Source: Rhodobacteraceae bacterium Alg231-30 (GTDB lineage Bacteria; Pseudomonadota; Alphaproteobacteria; Rhodobacterales; Rhodobacteraceae). From it: a stretch of 64,000 nt of DNA. The stretch spans positions 662,663 through 726,662 of the forward strand of contig FREU01000002.1 in assembly GCA_900143615.1 (NCBI GenBank). Reading direction: 5' to 3'. Both the position numbers and the translations under genes were made by a program. Each line of letters starts with the position of its first letter. Position 1 is the stretch's first letter. The notes under the pieces were generated by a model. The model saw only the letters and a program-made list of their open reading frames with translations, did no database searches and was not told the origin of the DNA. This document shows, one piece after another, positions 46,666 to 56,900 of this stretch.

Positions 46666-47493
46666 ATGTCGAATGCCCAACTGGAACAAGCCATCGAAGC
46701 CGCGTGGGACGCGCGCGACACAATCACACCGGCCACAACCGGCGAAACCCGCGACGCCATCGAAGATACTCTGGCTGCGCTGGATTCAGGCAAGCTGCGT
46801 GTTGCTGAAAAGCAGGACAGCGGTGACTGGCATGTGAACCAATGGGCCAAAAAGGCTGTGTTGCTGGGCTTTCGTCTGAAAGACATGGAAGAGCAATCCG
46901 GTGGACCGCAGGGTTCTGGCTGGTGGGACAAAGTCGACAGCAAATTCAAAGGTTGGGGCGCGGATCAGTGGTCCGAGGCCGGCTTCCGCGCTGTGCCCAA
47001 CGCGATTGTGCGTAAATCGGCATTTGTGGCGCCTGGTGTTGTGCTGATGCCATCGTTTGTGAACCTCGGCGCCTATGTCGACGAAGGCACGATGGTGGAC
47101 ACATGGGCGACTGTGGGCAGCTGTGCGCAGATCGGTAAAAACGTGCACCTGTCCGGTGGCGTTGGCATTGGCGGCGTGTTGGAGCCGATGCAGGCTGGCC
47201 CGACCATCATTGAGGACAATTGTTTCATCGGTGCGCGCTCGGAAGTTGTCGAAGGCTGCATCGTGCGTGAAGGATCGGTGCTGGGCATGGGTGTGTTCAT
47301 CGGCCAGTCCACCAAGATCGTAGATCGTGAAACCGGCGAAGTGATGTACGGCGAAGTGCCACCCTATTCAGTGGTTGTCGCAGGCTCGATGCCCTCCAAA
47401 AACGGCATCAACCTGTATTGCGCTGTGATCGTGAAACGCGTCGATGAGCGGACTCGCTCCAAGACCGGCATCAACGAGCTGCTGCGCGACTAA
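46666..47493 (+). CDS. dapD: 2,3,4,5-tetrahydropyridine-2,6-dicarboxylate N-succinyltransferase
   Basis: 275 residues from the ATG at 46666 with TGGAG upstream; the length is that of E. coli DapD. A helical N-terminus is followed by a left-handed beta-helix with hexapeptide repeats ([35 protein letters not shown]) and ends with GSMPSKNG and [11 protein letters not shown]. It succinylates tetrahydrodipicolinate in the lysine and diaminopimelate pathway. dapE lies 5 kb downstream. Confidence 0.97.
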   Translation: MSNAQLEQAIEAAWDARDTITPATTGETRDAIEDTLAALDSGKLRVAEKQDSGDWHVNQWAKKAVLLGFRLKDMEEQSGGPQGSGWWDKVDSKFKGWGADQWSEAGFRAVPNAIVRKSAFVAPGVVLMPSFVNLGAYVDEGTMVDTWATVGSCAQIGKNVHLSGGVGIGGVLEPMQAGPTIIEDNCFIGARSEVVEGCIVREGSVLGMGVFIGQSTKIVDRETGEVMYGEVPPYSVVVAGSMPSKNGINLYCAVIVKRVDERTRSKTGINELLRD

Positions 47494-47508
47494 TACGAGA
47501 TAGAAAAA

Positions 47509-47544
47509 CAAAACGGGCGCGCCTGAGAAGGCGCGCCCGTTTTG
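47509..47544. terminator. Bidirectional Rho-independent terminator
   Basis: A 16-bp perfect stem (CAAAACGGGCGCGCCT, GAGA loop, AGGCGCGCCCGTTTTG) between the convergent dapD and Hint genes, with the T-run formed by the arms. Confidence 0.92.
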
Positions 47545-47560
47545 TGTTCGTGAGTGGTAA

Positions 47561-49141
47561 TTAGGCTGCTCGAATAAGTGCTTTGGTTTCGTATTTGCGC
47601 AGGGAAACTCGCGCAGCTGGGCCAAAGCCATATCCCATCATCGCATCTGTATTTGGCATCAGGCGCAGAATTTCATTGCGCGTATCGGCATCAAAACTGT
47701 CGATGGTTTCCTGACCTGGATGATAGCTTTCGCTGTCAAGTCCATTGGCCCGCACGATCTCGTGGCGATCAAACAGAAGATGCACATAGGTGATCGACGC
47801 GCCGTCTTCGCGGAAAGTGATGGTGTCGCCATTCACCAGGTCCTTGGCTTTGACCAACACTTCGGATTCGCCGAACAACAGAGTTGCACGACTGGAGTTT
47901 AGCAATACGCGGTGATTGGGCGAAAACTCAACTTCATCGTGATTGCCCAGCGCGCCGGCGGCGAAATGCACTGGCGCGTCCTGACCGGTGGCCCGACGCG
48001 CGGTTTGACCGACCCAGCGTAGCGGTTGAAATCCATTGTCGCGGGTGAGGATCATATGTCCTGGTTCAAGCTCTTCGATGAGCAAGGTGCCCGTCTGGGT
48101 CACGATCAGCGTGCCTTTGACAAAACAGGGCGCAGGGGTGGTTTCGACATTCACAAATGCGGTGTCGGTGTTGCCGTCTTCATCCGCGACTTGGTAGGTG
48201 AAGATGCTCTCACCTTCTGCGTCTCCCGCCGTCAGGGTGATAGTGCCATCTGCGTTCAAAATGATGGTTTCACCTGTCGCCAAGGTGATTTCATCGCCTG
48301 CATTCACCGGCTGGCCGTTGATATGGGTGATGGTCAGCGTTCCGCCGTCCTTGATCGCGTCATTGTCGAGCAAATCAACTGTCGTGGTCTCATTTGCGGC
48401 CAGTTCGATTTCGTCGTCTTCCGCCAATAGGACACATTGGATAGAGTCCCCGGCGATCAAGAGGTTACTGTCGTATCTGGAATCCCCCGCATCCGCGATG
48501 CCGATCTTGATGGTGTTCTCTTCCCCGGGATTCACAGGAGCTTTCAAAGTCAGCGTGACCGTGAAGCCATCCATTTCGGTATTGGCAACTTCGGCGTTAG
48601 AGGGGTTGTCGACATAAAGGTTCTGGTTGGATTCATCGTTGATGTTGTTGATGGTAATGTCACCGCTACCCACAGTCAGCTCGGCCTGCACGCCGTTGAC
48701 CCAGATTCCAACCGCATCATTGAAACCGGAGCCGACATATTCGAGGTATTCTTCGGAGGAAAATACAATCTGCATGGTCAACATGCTGCCATCGGGCACA
48801 AAGGTGGCCTCAAAAACAGCGGCATCATAGGTTTGGAAACCCGCGATGTCGGTAAGGTCGTCATCCCCTGCGGTGCGCATATTGCCAGAGGTGCGGTCCG
48901 AGGTGTTCGCTTCGCCCGAGCTGTTGGTCACGCTATCAGCCCGACCAGTGGACAGGATCACCCCTGTATCGGACGGTGTGAACTGGGGCGCGACATCGTC
49001 GCCGTCACTGTACACGCCGGAGGATGCGCTGTGCCCCGTGTAGTCAGCAGATACGATTTCAATGCCAGACCCAAACATGGACTCAGCCATCTCCAATGCA
49101 GTGGCGGAGGTGTCAATTGGCAATTCAGAGGCGGTTGGCAT
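47561..49141 (-). CDS. Choice-of-anchor L / cadherin-like / Hint protein
   Basis: 526 residues without a signal peptide. An N-terminal choice-of-anchor L-like domain (~1-235: MAESMFGSGIEIVSADY, VFSSEEYLEYV, IGIADAGDSRYDSNLLIAG) is followed by one cadherin-like repeat (VDLLDNDAIKDGGTLTITHI, ITLTAGDAEGESIFTY) and a C-terminal Hint_2 domain (PCFVKGTLI, EELEPGHMILTRDNG, LRWVGQTARR, FSPNHRV, VHLLFDRHEIV). The plan resembles proteins exported by type I systems and self-cut by Hint. It shares layout with the 50935-52503 protein. Likely surface or secreted; partner unknown. Confidence 0.87.
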   Translation of the reverse strand: MPTASELPIDTSATALEMAESMFGSGIEIVSADYTGHSASSGVYSDGDDVAPQFTPSDTGVILSTGRADSVTNSSGEANTSDRTSGNMRTAGDDDLTDIAGFQTYDAAVFEATFVPDGSMLTMQIVFSSEEYLEYVGSGFNDAVGIWVNGVQAELTVGSGDITINNINDESNQNLYVDNPSNAEVANTEMDGFTVTLTLKAPVNPGEENTIKIGIADAGDSRYDSNLLIAGDSIQCVLLAEDDEIELAANETTTVDLLDNDAIKDGGTLTITHINGQPVNAGDEITLATGETIILNADGTITLTAGDAEGESIFTYQVADEDGNTDTAFVNVETTPAPCFVKGTLIVTQTGTLLIEELEPGHMILTRDNGFQPLRWVGQTARRATGQDAPVHFAAGALGNHDEVEFSPNHRVLLNSSRATLLFGESEVLVKAKDLVNGDTITFREDGASITYVHLLFDRHEIVRANGLDSESYHPGQETIDSFDADTRNEILRLMPNTDAMMGYGFGPAARVSLRKYETKALIRAA

Positions 49142-49474
49142 ATGCGATACCCTTTTTATCTTACTCCATCAGACGTAGTGCCGATTGAGACAAATTCTGT
49201 CCGAATTTCCGCCGCATTCTTAGGAGAAACTGCCAGCTTTATTCCCCCCCGATTTTCGGGGTCTCGAACTGCCTCGTCTCCACGTCATCTTCAGAGCTCA
49301 AAGACAGGCAAGAATCTGCTCGTTTTAGTCAAAATGATTTTGATACAAACGTGCTTTCTATTCTATGCACCGCGCCGCGCTTAATGGTTCAGATGTGAGT
49401 CAATTTTTACCCAATCCTGACCTTTGGACGTGCACAGGTTGACCTTTTGGCACATAGCGCGATAAGGCGGGGCC
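49142..49474. other. Divergent intergenic stretch
   Basis: About 330 bases between the Hint gene (minus) and the 120-residue hypothetical (plus). It must hold promoters for both. I see no repeat or gene in it. Confidence 0.4.
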
Positions 49475-49837
49475 ATGGAAAAGACGAAAAAGAAATCCCG
49501 CCAGCAAGTGTTCACCCTGTTGGTTCAGGTTGGTCGAAAAGAAGACGACGGGCTGCCCGAAGGGGCAACCGGTGGTGCCTTGATGATCTACGCCAGCGGC
49601 GTGGATGAAGCGGAAGCTGTGCGCGAAACCGTGGCCATTCTGAAGCAAGCGGACCTAAACCCGCTGGATGTGACCGGATATGGCACAATTGAAGAGCGCG
49701 AGGCGCAGGGTCATGACATCGCGGATGATGAGCGTGAGCTGATGGCGCGGGCTCTGGAAGAAAACTCGGTTGTTGTGGCGCAGCTGACCCCGTTTTTCCA
49801 TGGTGAGGAAAGCGAAGGCGAGATGCCCGAGCAGTAA
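49475..49837 (+). CDS. Conserved hypothetical protein
   Basis: 120 residues, soluble and acidic at the C-terminus. After a basic start (MEKTKKKSRQQVF) it shows TLLVQVGRK, GATGGALMIYASGVDEAEAVRE and DLNPLDVTGYGTIEEREAQG, an alpha/beta pattern that recurs in Roseobacter-type genomes but which I cannot link to a named domain. The region before the ATG has a modest GGGGCC. It is convergent with the next Hint gene, six bases away. Confidence 0.72.
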   Translation: MEKTKKKSRQQVFTLLVQVGRKEDDGLPEGATGGALMIYASGVDEAEAVRETVAILKQADLNPLDVTGYGTIEEREAQGHDIADDERELMARALEENSVVVAQLTPFFHGEESEGEMPEQ

Positions 49838-49843
49838 GACGTC

Positions 49844-50938
49844 TTAGGCGACGCGTTGCGCCGCCAGCGTCAGGGCATCAAATTCACGCAGCACCGGATA
49901 GGCAGTGCGCGAATGCTCCGGCAACTCGGCGCGGGGCATATTCACGAAAAGGCTGGCACGTAAAACATCACGTTTTCGGCGAATGCGGCCCAAATCAAGA
50001 GTTTCCAGATAGGTGCCCGCGGCCAGAACAGCCTCGTGATCTGGCAAAATCAACTGACAATAGGTGGTGAGCGTCTGTGGCTTGCAATACTGCGCGGCAT
50101 TGCCGTGTAGCAAATTTCCCGCAGGAACCAGAACGAATTCCGAGCCAAACATATATTCCACCCGCGAGCCGCCAATGACCAACCGTTGCATGCAGCCCAT
50201 AGCGATCCGTTTACTCAGGCCAAAAAACGGCGCGCGCAATTCTATAGGGGCAAACAACCCGACTGCGGGAACGGTGCGATGGACTGTATTCAAAACGGGC
50301 ACATAGCTGCCGTTACTGGCCTGAACGACATCGCCGCGCTTGATCTCGCCTGCCGCAACATAACCACTCGGTGTCATAACCGGCGTGTCCAGACAAAGTG
50401 TTGGCATCGGGCCGATCGGCTCAACCTTGTTGGAGAACGCAACATAACTCAGATCGCCGGACAGCACGCGCGCATTAGGATCACACACGATCTGTTGCAC
50501 ATCCAGCAAGCTAAGCGGCAAGGGACTTTCAAGATCGCGCAAAGCAACAAGATGTGTCCCTGGAAACTCGACGGCAATCCTGCCGATGTTTGCGTTGCTA
50601 TCCCACGAATAGGTCACCCGCAGCACGTCAATACGCCCGCCGGTATCCAGATTGGCTGCGGCGTGAAAGGTTTCGCCGTTTCGAGTCAGGATCAGGACAA
50701 TCCCGCCGCCAGGCACAGCTTGCAGCACCATGCCGATGCCGCCAGACCGTCTGGGCTCGACCCCCAAAAGCATTTGAGGACGATCGTAGGGAGAGGCCCG
50801 TGTTTCAATAACCAGACTGCCAGTGCTCATGGGTGCTGCAAGATTCAGATCATCAACCGGCACCTCAGTACCCAGACGCGCCAATCCATCCGCGCGAAAC
50901 AGGGCCTGATCACCGTTTATCAGACCGATCCAACTCAT
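49844..50938 (-). CDS. Hint-like protein lacking the block-B histidine
   Basis: 364 residues. The ATG at 50938 overlaps the stop of the upstream Hint gene (ATGA), so the two are co-translated. N-terminal ~170 residues are a beta-rich domain (SLVIETRASPYDRP, YSWDSNANIGRIAVEFPG), perhaps a concanavalin-like lectin fold. The Hint-like part begins TLCLDTPVM and AGEIKRGDVVQASNG, and ends DHEAVLAAGTYLETL. Where the other Hint proteins have S-P-x-H-R-V this one reads GCMQRLV, so the catalytic His appears to be Gln. It may therefore not self-cleave and could act as a partner of the upstream protein. Confidence 0.78.
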   Translation of the reverse strand: MSWIGLINGDQALFRADGLARLGTEVPVDDLNLAAPMSTGSLVIETRASPYDRPQMLLGVEPRRSGGIGMVLQAVPGGGIVLILTRNGETFHAAANLDTGGRIDVLRVTYSWDSNANIGRIAVEFPGTHLVALRDLESPLPLSLLDVQQIVCDPNARVLSGDLSYVAFSNKVEPIGPMPTLCLDTPVMTPSGYVAAGEIKRGDVVQASNGSYVPVLNTVHRTVPAVGLFAPIELRAPFFGLSKRIAMGCMQRLVIGGSRVEYMFGSEFVLVPAGNLLHGNAAQYCKPQTLTTYCQLILPDHEAVLAAGTYLETLDLGRIRRKRDVLRASLFVNMPRAELPEHSRTAYPVLREFDALTLAAQRVA

Positions 50939-52503
50939 GCAGCGCTGGTCCAATGGGTAAGAGCCGTGGCTTCGAATTGCTTAAGTCCGGGACGCACCAT
51001 GGGGCCGTAGCCTGTGCCATCTTCGGGATCGAGCTCTGGGAAAATAGTACAGATTTCTTCGACAATTTCAGGCTCGAAACTCTCAGACGTTTGCGGTCCC
51101 GGCAAATAGCTCTCGGTTTTCAGGTTTTCGGAGAAGACAATCTGATGATCATCAAACAGGATATGGAAATACTCGACCTCGCCGCCAGAGACTTGGCGTA
51201 CGGTCTGGTCATTCACCAAGTCCCGAGCGGAGATCAGAACTTCGTCCTCGCCAAAGAGCAATTGCGCCCATCCGTTCTCAACCATGACCCTGTGCAAAGG
51301 CGAAAGTTTCAAATCACCATGATCCCCTAGGGCACCCGCCTCGATGTGAATGGGGGCCAATTTGCCAACGGCGGGAACTTTTCGATTGCCGATCCAGCGA
51401 ATGGGTTGCGGACCGTTGTCCAGCGTTTCCACCAGATCACCCTGAACCAAGTCCTGCACCGGCACTTCTCCGTGGGGGGTGCGAATAAAGGTTCCAGCGA
51501 CAAAACAGGGAGCTTGATTGACGGTTACAAACCCAACGTCCGTGATGCCGTCGCCGTCTGACACGGTATAGGTGAAGTTGACGGTTTCCTCGTCATCATC
51601 GGAGTCAATTGTGACGGTGCCGTCTGCGTTAAGCGTAATGACCTGCCCGTTGGTCAAGGTGATCGGAACGCCAACAACCGCAGTCTGTCCATTGATATGG
51701 GTGATCGACAGCATATTGCCGGTGTTGTTCTGATCATTGTCCAGCAGGTCGACAGTACGCGAGGCATCCAGCCCCATATTGATCGTGTCGGTTTCTGCAA
51801 TCAGCGAGGTCTGCAACGAATCTGCCGCGATCAGCAGATTACTATCGTAACTGCTGTCACTGACGTCAGCGATGGCGATGCGGATGTTATTCAACTCGTC
51901 GGGATTGACCGTCATGGTCAAGGTCATGGTCAGCGTAAAGCCGTCCATTTCGGTGTTATAAGTCCCGCCTGTGTTGTTGATAAACAGGCTTTCGTTTTCG
52001 CCACCGTTGATGTTTCCGGGGTCAACATCGCCATTGCCGATCTGCATCGGCACAAGTTCCCCATTGATCCAGACCGCGACAAAATCCTGATACACGGAAT
52101 CGACATATTCGGGGTATTCCTCGGAAGCGAAGACAAACTGCATCGTCAACGTATCGCCGTCGGGGATGAATTCTATAAAAAGCTCGGCCGCGTCATAGGT
52201 TGCCGCGCCTGCGGTGTCGTCAAACAGATCATTGCCATCCTCGCCGCTGGTGTTGGTCGAGGTGTTTGTATCCTGATTGTTGCCGCCATTGCGGTTGGTA
52301 AAATCACGTACCCGCCCCGTGGACAGGATCACGCCAGTGTCGCTGGGCGTGACATCAGGCGAAACCGAGTCACCGTTTGAGTAGATTCCCGATGCTTGGG
52401 AATCGCCGCTATAGGACGCGCTTTCAACCGAGACGCCATCCCCAAAGATGGTTTCCGCCATCTGTTCCGCGCTCGCGTTCTGGCTGACTGGAAGTCGTGC
52501 CAT
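50935..52503 (-). CDS. Choice-of-anchor L / cadherin-like / Hint protein
   Basis: 522 residues from the ATG at 52503. It has the same plan as the 47561-49141 protein: choice-of-anchor L-like part (AETIFGDGVSVESASYSGD, FVFASEEYPEYV, IRIAIADVSDSSYDSNLL), one cadherin-like repeat (VDLLDNDQNNTGNMLSI, VNFTYTVSDGDGITDV), and a Hint_2 domain (PCFVAGTFI, LVQGDLVETLDNGP, LSPLHRV, FHILFDDHQIVF) with the key Cys and His intact. The acidic, Asn-rich first third suits a calcium-binding exported protein. It is coupled to the His-less Hint protein downstream. Cleavage product and target unknown. Confidence 0.87.
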   Translation of the reverse strand: MARLPVSQNASAEQMAETIFGDGVSVESASYSGDSQASGIYSNGDSVSPDVTPSDTGVILSTGRVRDFTNRNGGNNQDTNTSTNTSGEDGNDLFDDTAGAATYDAAELFIEFIPDGDTLTMQFVFASEEYPEYVDSVYQDFVAVWINGELVPMQIGNGDVDPGNINGGENESLFINNTGGTYNTEMDGFTLTMTLTMTVNPDELNNIRIAIADVSDSSYDSNLLIAADSLQTSLIAETDTINMGLDASRTVDLLDNDQNNTGNMLSITHINGQTAVVGVPITLTNGQVITLNADGTVTIDSDDDEETVNFTYTVSDGDGITDVGFVTVNQAPCFVAGTFIRTPHGEVPVQDLVQGDLVETLDNGPQPIRWIGNRKVPAVGKLAPIHIEAGALGDHGDLKLSPLHRVMVENGWAQLLFGEDEVLISARDLVNDQTVRQVSGGEVEYFHILFDDHQIVFSENLKTESYLPGPQTSESFEPEIVEEICTIFPELDPEDGTGYGPMVRPGLKQFEATALTHWTSAA

Positions 52504-52810
52504 GCCGTTTTTGCCCCTCTGCTCACGAGGGCACGCCACACAACATCGCCGGATTTTTCCGGTTCACATAAATCCGTCTTTTGAAACTCATTGGTTTCTT
52601 GCAAAAACGGATAGGGCCTTTTGCGGCCAAACTGCTGAGCGACCTGCCTCGGTCAATATTTATTGACGCCAATAAACAACAAATTTTAGCGTCTGTTAAG
52701 AGGGTTAGCGCATTTTGCCCTTCGCTCGCGCCGTTTTTGTGGCTTTCCGGCCATGGCGGCCTGTGGCAAAAGGTTTTGGTTCCGCACCCCTGATGTTTGA
52801 AAGTAAGCCC
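52504..52810. promoter_or_regulatory. Divergent promoter region with a perfect inverted repeat
   Basis: About 307 bases between the Hint operon (minus) and dapE (plus). At 52652-52667 there is a perfect repeat, GTCAATA-TT-TATTGAC, a likely operator. It lies about 150 bases from each gene. Nothing else is recognisable. Confidence 0.45.
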
Positions 52811-53956
52811 ATGACACAAATCGACGCCTCAGAGCTCACCGCTGATTTGATCCGCTGCCCGTCTGTGACACCAGAAGAAGGTGGCGCACTGGTGCTGCTT
52901 GAGAAGCTGCTCAACACACATGGATTTGACTGCACGCGCGTGGATCGTGGCGGTATTTCCAACCTGTTTGCGCGTTGGGGCGCTAAAGGCCACAGTCAGA
53001 CGTTCGGGTTTAACGGTCACACCGATGTTGTGCCTGTGGGCGACATTGCGGCCTGGACTACGGACCCGTTTGGCGCGGAAATTCGCGACGGCGTCATGTA
53101 CGGGCGCGGTGCGACGGACATGAAATCCGGCGTGGCCGCCTTTGCCGCCGCCGCGATCGATTTTGTGCAGGACACGCCACCCGAGGGCGCCATTATCCTC
53201 GCTATCACCGGCGATGAGGAAGCGGACGCACTGGACGGAACCACGGCACTCCTCGACTATATGGGCACTGAGGGCGAACAAATGTCGGTGTGCCTTGTGG
53301 GTGAGCCGACAAGCCCCAACGAGATGGGCGAGATGATGAAAATCGGGCGGCGCGGTTCGCTGACGGCCTATTTCACCTTCACCGGTCAACAAGGCCATTC
53401 CGCCTATCCGCACCGCGCCAAAAACCCGCTCAACGCCATGGCGCAGCTGATGAACCTGTTTGGTCGCTACGAACTGGATCAGGGCACCGAACATTTTGAC
53501 GCCTCAACACTGGCAATTGTCACCATGGATACCGGAAATCCGGCCACCAATGTGATCCCTGCAGAATGTCGCGCTACGGTGAACATTCGTTTTAACGATG
53601 CCCATTCCGGCGCGTCCCTCACGGAGTGGATGCAAACACAACTGGATCAGGTGGCCCAAGACACCGGTATCGAGATCGCCATGCAGGTCAAGATTTCCGG
53701 CGAAAGCTTTATCACGCCCCCCGGTGCCTTGTCCGATTTGGTGGCCGCCAGCGTGCAGGCAGAAACCAACCGCGTGCCAGAGCTGTCCACCTCCGGCGGC
53801 ACATCGGATGCGCGCTTTGTCCAACATCACTGCCCCGTGGTGGAATTTGGCCTCGTAGGCAAGACCATGCATCAGGTGGACGAATGTGTGCCCGTCGATC
53901 AGATCCATCAGCTCAAACGCATCTATACGCGGATTTTGCGTGACTATTTCGCCTGA
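52811..53956 (+). CDS. dapE: Succinyl-diaminopimelate desuccinylase
   Basis: 381 residues from the ATG at 52811, the usual length. M20 metallopeptidase fold: [13 protein letters not shown] (first metal ligand His), [14 protein letters not shown] (bridging Asp), [12 protein letters not shown] (catalytic Glu pair), [23 protein letters not shown] in the lid domain, and [15 protein letters not shown] near the end. It removes succinate from N-succinyl-LL-diaminopimelate, supplying lysine and cell-wall DAP. The next gene overlaps its end by 17 bases. Confidence 0.96.
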   Translation: MTQIDASELTADLIRCPSVTPEEGGALVLLEKLLNTHGFDCTRVDRGGISNLFARWGAKGHSQTFGFNGHTDVVPVGDIAAWTTDPFGAEIRDGVMYGRGATDMKSGVAAFAAAAIDFVQDTPPEGAIILAITGDEEADALDGTTALLDYMGTEGEQMSVCLVGEPTSPNEMGEMMKIGRRGSLTAYFTFTGQQGHSAYPHRAKNPLNAMAQLMNLFGRYELDQGTEHFDASTLAIVTMDTGNPATNVIPAECRATVNIRFNDAHSGASLTEWMQTQLDQVAQDTGIEIAMQVKISGESFITPPGALSDLVAASVQAETNRVPELSTSGGTSDARFVQHHCPVVEFGLVGKTMHQVDECVPVDQIHQLKRIYTRILRDYFA

Positions 53957-54572
53957 TCCGCGCTGGCGCCGCCGTCTGGTGGTGATGCTGAAAGAGCCGC
54001 GCGCAGGCCGTGTGAAAACCCGCCTCGGGCGTGATATTGGCATGACACCGGCGGCGTGGTGGTTTCGCCACCAAAGCGCGGCGCTGCTGCGGCGGTTGCG
54101 CGACCCGCGCTGGGAACTCACCCTCGCAATCACGCCCGACGTCAAAACGATCGACACCCGCCTCTGGCCCTCTGACCTTGCGCGCATCCCGCAGGGAACA
54201 GGGTCTCTGGGCGATCGAATGGGCCGCGTGATGCGCACCTTGCCGCGTGGGCCAATCTGCATCATCGGTGCCGACATTCCCGCCATCAACCGCCACCATA
54301 TTGCGGCTGCCTTTACATCGCTGGGCGATCACGACGCCACCTTTGGCCCTGCCAGCGACGGGGGGTATTGGCTGGTGGGTCTCAAACGTACTGCGCCACC
54401 GCCGCCCTCCTTGTTTCAAAACGTGCGATGGTCGAGCAAACACGCCCTAAGCGACAGCATTGCCACCCTGCCCCACCACCGCATTGCAACGCTTGCCTCG
54501 CTGGAGGATGTCGATACGGCAGAAGATCTCGCGCGTCTGGCTTTTTGGTGCCGCCAAATACCTCGGGGTTGA
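53940..54572 (+). CDS. DUF2064-family nucleotidyl/glycosyltransferase-like protein
   Basis: About 210 residues from a GTG at 53940 inside the dapE end. It is a GT-A-like protein of the DUF2064 (TIGR04282) group: [18 protein letters not shown] at the N-terminus, [25 protein letters not shown] and [14 protein letters not shown]. Members are annotated as glycosyltransferases or nucleotide-binding enzymes. The N-terminal basic [12 protein letters not shown] loop is nucleotide-binding. No upstream Shine-Dalgarno is visible, in line with coupling to dapE. Substrate unknown. Confidence 0.82.
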   Translation: MTISPDPRWRRRLVVMLKEPRAGRVKTRLGRDIGMTPAAWWFRHQSAALLRRLRDPRWELTLAITPDVKTIDTRLWPSDLARIPQGTGSLGDRMGRVMRTLPRGPICIIGADIPAINRHHIAAAFTSLGDHDATFGPASDGGYWLVGLKRTAPPPPSLFQNVRWSSKHALSDSIATLPHHRIATLASLEDVDTAEDLARLAFWCRQIPRG

Positions 54573-54650
54573 ATTGGCCCAATGGGCCAAGAAGGGGCTG
54601 GCCCCTTCATCCCCACGTGACGTTATGTCCCGCCCATGTTAGGGGGACAC

Positions 54651-56900
54651 ATGCGTATTCCAACCAAAGAGGAAATCCTAGACTGGATTTCCGAGAACCC
54701 GACCCTCACCTCCAAACGTGACATCTCCAAAGCTTTTGGCATCAAAGGGGCTGCGCGGATCGATCTGAAACGGCTTCTGCGCGAGCTTGAGGCCGACGGG
54801 CATCTTTCAAAACGCAAAAAGACCTATCGCGACCCCGACAAGCTTGCGCCTGTATCCGTGCTGCAAATCACCGGCCCCAACGACGATGGCGACCTGTTTG
54901 CCCGCCCACTAGAGTGGCACGGCGACGGCGAGGCACCCAGCATTCTGGTGATCCTGCGCGCCTCTGATCCGGCGCTTGGCGAAGGCGATCGTATTCTTGG
55001 ACGTCTGACCGAAGTCTCCGGGGACGACCACAGCTATGAAGCCCGTCTAATCCGGCGCATTGGCACCAATCCCAAACGTGTGTTGGGTGTGTTCCGCAAA
55101 TCGGCCGAAGGCGGTCGCATTCTGCCCATCGACAAAGGTGACGGCAAAGAATGGATGGTGCTCAGCGATCAGACCAACGGTGCCAAAGATGGCGAATTGG
55201 TTGAGGCGGAGCAAACCGGACCCAAAGGCCGTATGGGTTTGCCGCGTGCCAAGATTGTCACGCGACTGGGCGATCCCAGCGCACCCAAGGCCGTGTCGCT
55301 GATTGCGATCCACCAGCATGGCATACCCGACAGCTTTCCCGATGCGGTGATTGCCGAGGCGGACGCGGCCAAACCCGCGGGCCTTGGTCAGCGCGAAGAT
55401 CTGCGCGATCTGCCCTTTGTCACCATCGATCCGGCAGATGCGCGCGATCACGATGACGCCTGTTGGGCACATGCGGACGATGACCCAAAGAATGCAGACG
55501 GTCATGTTCTATGGGTCGCAATTGCCGATGTGGCGCAATATGTGCGCCCCAATACGGCGCTGGACCGTGAGGCGCGCAAGCGCGGCAATTCCAGCTATTT
55601 CCCCGACCGCGTGGTGCCAATGTTGCCGGATCGCTTGTCCGGCGATTTGTGCTCGTTGCACGAAGGTGTGCCGCGCGCTGTGCTGGCGCTGCGCATCCAG
55701 ATCAACAGTCACGGCGAAAAAATCGGCCATCGCTTCACCCGGGCAATGATCCGGTCTGTGGCTTCGTTGAACTATGAGGAAGTGCAACAGGCCCGCGACG
55801 GTGCGCCCAACGACACCTGCGCACCACTGATGGATGAGATCATCAACCCGCTCTATGAGGCCTATGAAGCCTTGGTCAAAGCGCGTGGGCGTCGCCAGCC
55901 GCTGGATCTGGATTTGCCGGAGCGACGCATCGAATTAACAGACGCTGGCGTTGTGTCTTCGGTGAATTTCCGTGACCGGTTTGATGCGCACAAGCTGGTT
56001 GAGGAATCCATGGTTCTGGCCAATGTGTGTGCGGCGGAAACGCTGATTGCCAAAGGCTCGTCGCTGTTGTTCCGCGTGCATGAGGAACCCAGCCCCGAAA
56101 AACTGGATGCGCTGCGCGAAACCGCACAATCTGCGGGATTGAATTTGGCCAAGGGCCAAGTGTTGCAAACCCGCCATCTGAATGCGCTGTTGCATGCGGC
56201 CTCGGGCAAGGATGAGGCGGAGTTGATCAACCTCTCCACATTGCGCTCGATGACGCAGGCCTATTATTCGCCGTCAAACTTTGGGCACTTTGGTCTGGCG
56301 CTGAAATCCTATGCGCATTTCACCTCGCCGATCCGACGTTATGCCGACCTGATTGTGCATCGCGCCTTAATCACTTCACACGGCTGGGGCGACGACGGAT
56401 TGACGCCAGAAGATGTGGAAAGCCTTGAGAACACATCAAAACATATTTCGGACACCGAGCGGCGTTCGATGTTGGCAGAGCGTGATACCACAGATCGCTA
56501 TCTGGCGGCCTATTTGTCCGAGCGGATCGGAAATGAGTTCACTGGACGGGTCAGCGGCATCACCCGCTTTGGCGTGTTTGTGAAGCTGGATGAAACCGGA
56601 GCGGACGGGTTGATCCCGATGCGCGAGTTGGGACGGGAATATTTCCACTACGATCAGGAGAGCAACACGCTAGTCGGATCGGATACGGGAACCGTGATCG
56701 GATTGGGACAACGGGTGACAGCGCGTCTGAAGGAAGCCGCGCCTGTGACAGGGGGCATCGCGCTTGAGTTGCTCTCGCTGGATGGTGAATTGGTCAAACG
56801 CGCACCGCGCGGCGGTCGTGGCCGCCCGGTGCGCCGCAAGGCCACCAAGGCCAAGCGCAAAGCCGATAAGGTCAAACGCAAGGTTACGCGGCGGCGGTAG
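54651..56900 (+). CDS. rnr: Ribonuclease R
   Basis: 749 residues from the ATG at 54651, with AGGGGG upstream. An N-terminal helix-turn-helix (MRIPTKEEILDWISE), cold-shock domains (LQITGPNDDGDLFARPLEW), the RNB catalytic core (TIDPADARDHDDACWA metal ligands, RRYADLIVHRALI), a C-terminal S1 domain (FTGRVSGITRFGVFVKL) and a lysine-rich tail (KAKRKADKVKRKVTRRR). It degrades structured RNA 3' to 5'. The stop overlaps the end of the convergent GST gene by 17 bases. Confidence 0.97.
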   Translation: MRIPTKEEILDWISENPTLTSKRDISKAFGIKGAARIDLKRLLRELEADGHLSKRKKTYRDPDKLAPVSVLQITGPNDDGDLFARPLEWHGDGEAPSILVILRASDPALGEGDRILGRLTEVSGDDHSYEARLIRRIGTNPKRVLGVFRKSAEGGRILPIDKGDGKEWMVLSDQTNGAKDGELVEAEQTGPKGRMGLPRAKIVTRLGDPSAPKAVSLIAIHQHGIPDSFPDAVIAEADAAKPAGLGQREDLRDLPFVTIDPADARDHDDACWAHADDDPKNADGHVLWVAIADVAQYVRPNTALDREARKRGNSSYFPDRVVPMLPDRLSGDLCSLHEGVPRAVLALRIQINSHGEKIGHRFTRAMIRSVASLNYEEVQQARDGAPNDTCAPLMDEIINPLYEAYEALVKARGRRQPLDLDLPERRIELTDAGVVSSVNFRDRFDAHKLVEESMVLANVCAAETLIAKGSSLLFRVHEEPSPEKLDALRETAQSAGLNLAKGQVLQTRHLNALLHAASGKDEAELINLSTLRSMTQAYYSPSNFGHFGLALKSYAHFTSPIRRYADLIVHRALITSHGWGDDGLTPEDVESLENTSKHISDTERRSMLAERDTTDRYLAAYLSERIGNEFTGRVSGITRFGVFVKLDETGADGLIPMRELGREYFHYDQESNTLVGSDTGTVIGLGQRVTARLKEAAPVTGGIALELLSLDGELVKRAPRGGRGRPVRRKATKAKRKADKVKRKVTRRR

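Noticed and set aside
52652..52667. FNR/Crp-type site
   Set aside because: The arms read TCAAT...ATTGA, opposite to the TTGAT-N4-ATCAA order of FNR boxes.
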